This document shows, piece by piece, positions 6,842-10,831 of a stretch of 10,831 bases of DNA. The first letter of the stretch is position 1. Each line of letters starts with the position of its first letter. The stretch covers positions 1 to 10,831 of the forward strand of contig JBGPBV010000199.1 in the NCBI GenBank assembly GCA_041481445.1. Direction: 5' to 3'. This DNA comes from AA29 sp041481445. GTDB lineage: Bacteria > Acidobacteriota > Vicinamibacteria > Fen-336. The notes under the pieces are model-generated. The model saw only the letters and a list, made by a program, of their open reading frames with translations. It made no database searches and was not told the DNA's origin. A program made the translations under genes and the position numbers.

Positions 6842-6975
6842 TCGAACGGTGTATCACGGCCTTTTTCGCGCGCTTGGCGGGCATTGGCGTGAGCCACCAG
6901 GAGGCGATCGGCGACGAGCTGGCCTTCGCCGCCGGTCCCCAGCACGAAGACGTCCACAGAGGGCGCAGGGCTCAT
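6838..6975 (-). CDS. Small ORF of 45 codons, overlapping the HNH gene start by ATGA
   Basis: ATG at 6975 follows an in-frame TGA directly, and the reading frame ends with the TGA at 6840-6838, inside the ATGA that begins the HNH gene. The product reads like protein: PSVDVFVLGTGGEGQ, then VADRLLVAHANARQAREKGR, ending DTPFE. It resembles a beta strand, a glycine-rich turn and a long charged helix. By hand count about 70% of codons end in G or C, lower than nearby native genes but in keeping with the HNH gene. No clear Shine-Dalgarno sequence or promoter precedes it. It may be a coupled leader ORF for the nuclease, a small partner, or the degraded tail of an older gene. I recognise no family. 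Confidence 0.4.
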   Translation of the reverse strand: MSPAPSVDVFVLGTGGEGQLVADRLLVAHANARQAREKGRDTPFE

Positions 6976-7055
6976 TCAGGCGCGACTACAGCAGAAGCCA
7001 CCACGAGCGCCGCGGTCGGCAAGTGGAAAAGACGGGTCCGCAAGATCGGTCAGCG

Positions 7056-7095
7056 AAAAAGAAATTCCGAGCTCCGCGACACTATCGCGCGCTCG
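7056..7095 (-). terminator. Rho-independent terminator of the dehydrogenase gene
   Basis: On the minus strand, CGAGC-G-CGCGA, a 5-nt loop TAGTG, then TCGCG-GA-GCTCG: ten GC-rich pairs with one small internal loop. It is followed immediately by the T-rich run GAATTTCTTTTT (7067-7056). It begins about 45 nt after the dehydrogenase stop. A second inverted repeat, CCGGTCGG at 7132-7125 with CCGACCGG at 7106-7099, lies between the stop and this hairpin and may stack with it. Confidence 0.75.
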
Positions 7096-7140
7096 AGGCC
7101 GGTCGGCCGCAGACGTGAGGCCCTCCGACCGGACTGACCC

Positions 7141-8100
7141 TTAGTACCCCAGCCTCTTGTCCACCGGGTTCAGGAGCTCCTCCCCATCCCGGAACCGCCG
7201 CAGGTTCTCGAGGAAGGGGCCCATGGTGTCCAGCTCCCAGCCCGCCGTGCGATCGGCGGTGTGGGGCGACACGAGCACGGTGTCCATCCGCCAGAACGGA
7301 TGGTCCGGCGGGAGCGGCTCCTGCTCGAAGACGTCCAGGGCGGCCCCGCGCAGGCGGCCCTGGTCGAGGGCGGCCAGGAGCGCCGTCTCGTCCACGACGC
7401 GGCCACGCCCGACGTTGACGAACACGGCGCCGGGCGGCAACGCCCCGAACACGCGGTCGCCGATGAGCCGCTCCGTCTCCGGGGTCAGCGGCGTGGCCAC
7501 CACCAGATCGTCGACGCGCGCGGCGAGGTCCAGGAGCTTGCTCGCCGGCACCACCTCGTCCGCCGCCGGGTCGGGGCGGCCGGAGCGCCGCAGGCCGATG
7601 ATGCGGAACCCGAGCGGCCGCAGGCGCGCGGCCACCGCCCGCCCGATGTCGCCCAGCCCCACGATCCCCACCGTGCGCCCGGCGACCGGCATCGGCTCGA
7701 ACGGCTCCCACTTCGCTCTCTCCTGGCTCGCGAGCATCCGGCGCGTGTCCTTCAGGAAGAACAGCAGGCCCAGGAGCGCGAACTCGGCGAGGGCGGCGCT
7801 GAACACGCCGCGCGAGTTCGTCATCGGGATCGGGCTGGCCGCGAGATCGGCGAAGAGCAGGTGATCCACGCCCGCGGGCCGGGTGTGGATCCACCGCAGG
7901 CGGGGCGCCGCGCGCCACACCCGCTCCAGCAGAAGGGCGTTGCCCCTGGCCACCAGGAGGGCGTCCGCCGCCGGCGCGTGGGCCAGCGCCTCCTCGGCCT
8001 CGTGGGCCACCACCGCGCGCGTGCCCGCGGGCAAGCGCTCCAGCGCGACGAGGCCGGGGTCGTGGGGACGGGCCAGGACGAGGACGTTCACATCGGGCAT
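7141..8100 (-). CDS. D-2-hydroxyacid dehydrogenase, NAD(P)-dependent
   Basis: A 319-residue protein, normal length for the family. The nucleotide-binding loop is GIVGLGDIGR (145-154). The catalytic triad is visible: R232 in NVGRGRVVDE, E261 in DVFEQEPLP, and H280 in SPHTAD. The R-to-E spacing of 29 residues equals that of SerA. PAGVDHL (75-81) is the usual substrate-domain motif. Family members reduce 2-oxo acids such as glyoxylate, hydroxypyruvate or phenylpyruvate to D-2-hydroxy acids. The short form without an ACT domain argues against a regulated phosphoglycerate dehydrogenase. It acts in the cytoplasm. It has its own -10 element just before the ATG at 8100 and its own terminator, so it is a single-gene unit, divergent from the carbamoyltransferase cassette. 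The precise substrate cannot be read. Confidence 0.93.
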   Translation of the reverse strand: MPDVNVLVLARPHDPGLVALERLPAGTRAVVAHEAEEALAHAPAADALLVARGNALLLERVWRAAPRLRWIHTRPAGVDHLLFADLAASPIPMTNSRGVFSAALAEFALLGLLFFLKDTRRMLASQERAKWEPFEPMPVAGRTVGIVGLGDIGRAVAARLRPLGFRIIGLRRSGRPDPAADEVVPASKLLDLAARVDDLVVATPLTPETERLIGDRVFGALPPGAVFVNVGRGRVVDETALLAALDQGRLRGAALDVFEQEPLPPDHPFWRMDTVLVSPHTADRTAGWELDTMGPFLENLRRFRDGEELLNPVDKRLGY

Positions 8101-8108
8101 GGCCGCGC

Positions 8109-8117
8109 AGTGTAGCA
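8109..8117 (-). promoter_or_regulatory. Extended -10 element of the dehydrogenase gene, probable leaderless start
   Basis: Minus-strand TGC-TACACT (8117-8109) fits an extended -10 (TGnTAnnnT) and ends 8 nt before the ATG at 8100. A start site 7 nt downstream would leave only one or two leader bases. No Shine-Dalgarno sequence fits in that gap, and no -35 is evident, as is common with extended -10 promoters. Confidence 0.5.
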
Positions 8118-8147
8118 GCAGGGGTCGGTGGCGATCGCGGCCGTCAG

Positions 8148-8197
8148 TTGACCCGTCCCCCGCCCCACCTCTATGATTCTGGTTTGCTTTCAGGAGG
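8148..8197 (+). promoter_or_regulatory. Sigma70-type promoter and Shine-Dalgarno site of the carbamoyltransferase cassette
   Basis: TTGACC (8148-8153), an 18-bp spacer, then TATGAT (8172-8177), each with five of six consensus bases. Transcription should begin near 8184. AGGAGG at 8192-8197 precedes the GTG at 8210 by 12 nt. The layout, an 18-bp spacer, a short leader and a somewhat long Shine-Dalgarno spacing to a GTG, mirrors that of the glycosyltransferase operon at 2755-2821. Confidence 0.7.
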
Positions 8198-8209
8198 ATC
8201 GGCGTCTCC

Positions 8210-8569
8210 GTGAGCGTTCTCGACGTGCTGGGCCGGGTGGGTCACTGGCTCGGCGCTCTTCCCACTTACAAGCAGGCCCTGCTCGTCCTCGCCACCACGA
8301 TGTTCGTGGTGGAGCTCGTGCTGCGCCGGTTCGCCCGGAAGTCCCTGGTCTACAAGCGCTGGACGGCGTTCTTCGAGGCCGTCGGGAGCTTCTGGAGCGC
8401 GGTCATCTTGTCGATCGTCTACTTCGTGTCGGTGGCGGCGATCAGCGCGCTCATGAAGGTCTTCGGCAAGGACCCGCTGGACCGGCGCCTCGACCCCGAG
8501 CCGTCCTTCTGGCGCGCCCACGAGCCCAACCCGCTCGGCCCCCTGGCCGCGGCGAGGCACCAGTTTTGA
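8210..8569 (+). CDS. SxtJ-like small membrane protein
   Basis: A 119-residue protein from a GTG with AGGAGG 12 nt upstream. Two hydrophobic segments, about 23-40 (QALLVLATTMFVVELVL) and 64-84 (SAVILSIVYFVSVAAISAL), predict two inner-membrane spans. The C-terminal tail GKDPLDRRLDPEPSFWR resembles the DPL.RR.DP...YW signature I associate with SxtJ-family proteins, which are repeatedly found next to O-carbamoyltransferases, as in the saxitoxin locus. Biochemical function is unknown even for named homologues. The stop overlaps the carbamoyltransferase start codon (TTGA), so the two should be made together. It may hold the enzyme or its lipid-linked substrate at the membrane (inference). The family name is from memory of the motif and context; the membrane topology is visible. 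Confidence 0.75.
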   Translation: MSVLDVLGRVGHWLGALPTYKQALLVLATTMFVVELVLRRFARKSLVYKRWTAFFEAVGSFWSAVILSIVYFVSVAAISALMKVFGKDPLDRRLDPEPSFWRAHEPNPLGPLAAARHQF

Positions 8570-10314
8570 GCGAGTACGTCCTCGGCCTGAGCTGCTTCTA
8601 CCACGACTCCGCGGCCGCGCTCCTGCGCGACGGCGAGATCGTGGCCGCCTGCCAGGAGGAGCGGCTCTCCCGCAAGAAGCACGACGCCGGCTTCCCCGCC
8701 CGCGCCGTGAAGTACGTCCTGCGCGAGGGCGGGATCTCGCCCGAGCAGCTCGACGCCGTCGGCTTCTACGACAAGCCGCTCCTCAAGTTCGAGCGGATGC
8801 TCTCGACCTACGTGGCGACCTTCCCCCGCTCGTTCGGCTCCTTCCGCAAGGCGATGCCGGTCTGGATCAAGGAGAAGCTCTGGATGCCCGCGCTCATCCG
8901 CAAGGAGCTGCGGCCGTACAAGGGGCCGATCCTCTTCGCCGAGCACCACATGAGCCACGCCGCCTCCTGCTTCCTCGTCTCCCCCTTCGAGGAGTCGGCC
9001 ATCCTGACCGTGGACGGGGTGGGGGAATGGGCGACGGCGAGCTTCGGGATCGGCAAGGGCACCGACATCACGCTGTTCAAGGAGATCCGCTTCCCGCACA
9101 GCCTCGGCCTCCTCTACAGCGCGTTCACGTACTACCTCGGCTTCAAGGTCAACAGCGCCGAGTACAAGGTCATGGGGCTCGCCCCCTACGGCAAGCCCGT
9201 GCACTACGACCGGATCATGAAGGAGATGGTCAGCCTCAACGAGGACGGCTCCTTCAAGCTCGACATGAAGTACTTCTCGTACGACTACGGCCTGACCATG
9301 ACCAACGGCCGGTTCGACGAGTTCTTCGGCGGCCCTCCGCGCAAGCCGGAGACCTGGATGACGGAGCGGGAGTTCGACATCGCCGCCTCCGTGCAGAAGG
9401 TGTGCGAGGAGGTCGTGCTGCGGATGGTCCGCTACATCCACAAGGAGACCTCCCTCACGAACCTGTGCATGGCGGGCGGGGTCGCCCTCAACTGCGTGGC
9501 CAACGGCCGCGTCATCCGGGAGACGCCGATCAAGAGCCTGTTCGTGCAGCCGGCGGCGGGGGATGCCGGAGGCGCGGTGGGGGTCGCCCACTACATCTAC
9601 AACACGCTGCACAAGCGGCCGCGCGGCGCGGCCTGGACCCACGCCTACGTGGGCCCGGAGTACAAGGACGAGGAGATCAAGTCCTGGCTCGACGCGCGCG
9701 GCGTGCCCTACAGGGCGCTGGGGCGGGAGGAGCTGCTCCGGACCACGGCGCGGCTGATCTCGGAGGGCAACGTCATCGGGTGGTTCCAGGGGCGGATGGA
9801 GTTCGGGCCGCGGGCGCTGGGGGGGCGGAGCATCCTGGCCGACCCGCGCGACCCGAAGATGCGCGACACCCTGAACATGAAGATCAAGTTCCGGGAGGGC
9901 TTCCGGCCCTTCGCGCCCTCGGTGCTGGCGGACAAGGCCGGGGAGTGGTTCGACATCGACTGCGACAGCCCCTACATGCTGCTGGTGGCGCAGGTGCGGG
10001 AGGGCAAGCGCACGATCCCGTCCGTGACCCACGTGGACAACTCCGCCCGCCTGCAGACGGTGAGGCGGGAGGACAGCCCGCTCTACTACGACCTGATCGC
10101 GGAGTTCGAGAAGCTCACCGGGGTCCCCATCGTGATCAACACGTCCTTCAACGTGCGGGGGGAGCCCATCGTCTGCACCCCGGGAGACGCCTACCTGTGC
10201 TTCATGCGCACCAACATGGACCAGCTCGTGCTCGGGCCGTATCTCCTCGACAAGAAGGACCAACCCGCTTTGCGCGAAGACGTGGACTGGCGTACCTTGT
10301 TCGAGCTGGACTGA
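8566..10314 (+). CDS. Carbamoyltransferase (NodU/CmcH/TobZ/SxtI family)
   Basis: A 582-residue protein, normal for the family. I chose TTG at 8566 as start: it overlaps the SxtJ-like stop as TTGA and places LGLSCFYHDSAAALL at the N-terminus, as in relatives. No ATG or GTG is near. The N-terminal Kae1-like domain (Carbam_trans_N) has HDSA (13-16), EERLSRKKHD and the metal motif HHMSH (127-131, HxxxH), followed by LTVDGVGEW. The C-terminal YrdC-like domain carries EFGPRALGGRS (412-422) and RPFAPSVL (447-454). Family members make carbamoyl-adenylate from carbamoyl phosphate and ATP and move the carbamoyl group to a hydroxyl of a sugar, antibiotic or toxin. No signal peptide is seen, so the site is cytoplasmic, perhaps membrane-associated through its two small neighbours. 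The acceptor is unknown. Close similarity to SxtI-type enzymes is inferred from the triad, not measured. Confidence 0.95.
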   Translation: MSEYVLGLSCFYHDSAAALLRDGEIVAACQEERLSRKKHDAGFPARAVKYVLREGGISPEQLDAVGFYDKPLLKFERMLSTYVATFPRSFGSFRKAMPVWIKEKLWMPALIRKELRPYKGPILFAEHHMSHAASCFLVSPFEESAILTVDGVGEWATASFGIGKGTDITLFKEIRFPHSLGLLYSAFTYYLGFKVNSAEYKVMGLAPYGKPVHYDRIMKEMVSLNEDGSFKLDMKYFSYDYGLTMTNGRFDEFFGGPPRKPETWMTEREFDIAASVQKVCEEVVLRMVRYIHKETSLTNLCMAGGVALNCVANGRVIRETPIKSLFVQPAAGDAGGAVGVAHYIYNTLHKRPRGAAWTHAYVGPEYKDEEIKSWLDARGVPYRALGREELLRTTARLISEGNVIGWFQGRMEFGPRALGGRSILADPRDPKMRDTLNMKIKFREGFRPFAPSVLADKAGEWFDIDCDSPYMLLVAQVREGKRTIPSVTHVDNSARLQTVRREDSPLYYDLIAEFEKLTGVPIVINTSFNVRGEPIVCTPGDAYLCFMRTNMDQLVLGPYLLDKKDQPALREDVDWRTLFELD

Positions 10315-10335
10315 TCCCGATCAGGCAGAGGACTC

Positions 10336-10512
10336 ATGGCATTCGAAGAATCGCGCGAGAAGCTGGGCATCATCAGCGAGCTGTGGGCGTTCATGCGGGT
10401 CCGCAAGAAGTGGTGGCTGGGCCCGATCGTCGTCATGCTCGGCCTGCTGGGGTTGCTCGTGGTGTTCACCTCCGGGTCCGCGGTCGCGCCGTTCATCTAC
10501 GCGTTGTTCTAG
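10336..10512 (+). CDS. DUF5989/SxtK-like single-span membrane protein, 58 aa
   Basis: The start is ATG at 10336, 21 nt after the carbamoyltransferase stop, and the gene ends with TAG at 10510-10512. The 58-residue product begins MAFEESREKLGIISELW, followed by AFMRVRKKWWLGPIVV and a hydrophobic span of about 20 residues (30-50), ending SAVAPFIYALF. The FMRVRKKWWL...APFIY pattern is that of DUF5989 proteins, called SxtK in saxitoxin clusters, which sit beside carbamoyltransferases. The basic RVRKKWW before the span suggests an N-in orientation. A weak GGCAGAGGA lies just before the ATG. Function is unknown; a scaffold or membrane-tethering role is conjecture. It was easily missed because of its size, but its family pattern and operon place make it a secure gene. 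Confidence 0.9.
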   Translation: MAFEESREKLGIISELWAFMRVRKKWWLGPIVVMLGLLGLLVVFTSGSAVAPFIYALF

Positions 10513-10827
10513 TCGAGTACATCAGGGGGGCATCGAGTCCGCTCGGCCGCGAGCCCCCCTGCGCGCTTCGCGCTACCCCCCGACCGCGCGTCGCCGAGTG
10601 AAACCGCTCCTCGCTAGTCGTGGACAACAGGGGGGCCTCGGGTCCGCGCGGCCGCGCGCCCCCCGGCGCGCGTCGCGCGACCCCCCCACCCCGCGTCGCG
10701 GAGTGAATCCGCTCCTCGCTCGTCGAGGCCAGCCGGGGGGCCTCGAGTCCGCTCGGCCGCGAGCCCCCCGGCGCGCGTCGCGCTACCCCCCGACCCCGCG
10801 GCGCCGGCGCCGCCGGCTCCGCGCGCC
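10513..10827 (+). repeat. Three tandem copies of a structured 105-bp repeat
   Basis: Units start at 10513, 10618 and 10723, exactly 105 bp apart. Units 1 and 2 differ at about 15 of 105 positions. Unit 3 follows unit 1 closely up to about 10800, then turns into a GCCGGC-rich stretch, so it is a partial or decayed copy. In each full unit I see three hairpins. A G6/C5-6 stem encloses GCTCG-GCCG-CGAGC (10541-10554 in unit 1). GCGCG-CTT-CGCGC follows at 10561-10573. GAGTG-AAAC-CGCTC lies at 10596-10609, with one T-G wobble. In unit 2 the T-A pair of the first inner stem becomes G-C (10648/10657), a compensatory change. The array begins at the base after the DUF5989 stop and fills the rest of the window. 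It contains no gene I can support, and may end or insulate the carbamoyltransferase transcript. Confidence 0.85.
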
Positions 10828-10831
10828 GGCG

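Noticed and set aside
6874..7137. Possible plus-strand gene of 87 codons between the HNH and dehydrogenase genes.
   Set aside because: It has no convincing ribosome site, runs through the dehydrogenase terminator hairpins and is antisense to the better-supported 45-codon ORF.
10513..10827. CRISPR array.
   Set aside because: The repeats are contiguous 105-bp units without unique spacers between short direct repeats, and no cas gene is nearby.
10514..10831. A plus-strand reading frame stays open through all repeat units (105 is a multiple of 3), giving an Arg/Pro-rich 35-residue repeat protein.
   Set aside because: There is no start codon with a ribosome site, the composition is low-complexity, and the differences between units 1 and 2 fall 5/3/7 on codon positions 1/2/3, which is not a coding pattern. 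Open frames are cheap in such GC-rich DNA.

Overview
This 10.8 kb window is very GC-rich (about 70% by eye). It uses GTG and TTG starts freely and packs genes with 4-nt stop/start overlaps. This suggests an uncultured high-GC soil or sediment bacterium, for example Rokubacteria/Methylomirabilota, Acidobacteriota or Myxococcota-like. The lineage is an inference from style, not from a marker gene.

Layout. (1) 1-2755, minus strand: a three-gene operon read right to left. It holds a membrane-anchored family 2 glycosyltransferase, a class I methyltransferase with a zinc-type Cys4 head, and an FAD-dependent amine-oxidase/UDP-galactopyranose-mutase-like oxidoreductase cut by the left edge. The genes are joined by GTGA overlaps and driven by a clear sigma70-type promoter at 2792-2821. 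(2) 2837-4249, minus: a 470-residue all-helical soluble protein I do not recognise. (3) 4353-5676, plus: a standalone PolX-like helix-hairpin-helix protein followed by a PIG-L/LmbE deacetylase. (4) 5741-6975, minus: an HNH endonuclease with lower GC bias than its neighbours, preceded by a 45-codon ORF that overlaps its start by ATGA. (5) 7141-8100, minus: a D-2-hydroxyacid dehydrogenase, followed by a good rho-independent terminator at 7056-7095. (6) 8210-10512, plus: a carbamoyltransferase (582 aa, TTG start) sandwiched between two small membrane proteins, SxtJ-like and DUF5989/SxtK-like. A second strong sigma70-type promoter lies at 8148-8177. (7) 10513-10831: at least three tandem copies of a 105-bp unit, each able to fold into three hairpins. 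The array starts directly after the last stop codon and runs towards the window edge.

Working together. The glycosyltransferase/methyltransferase/FAD-oxidoreductase operon and the carbamoyltransferase cassette both look like accessory machinery for making or decorating an envelope glycan or a secondary metabolite. A PIG-L deacetylase would fit such a theme, but no substrate can be read from the sequence. The most unusual items are the carbamoyltransferase triad with its two tiny membrane partners, the structured tandem repeats (one stem position covaries), the unrecognised 470-aa protein, the catalytic-domain-less PolX fragment, and promoters placed so close to start codons that leaderless transcripts are likely.
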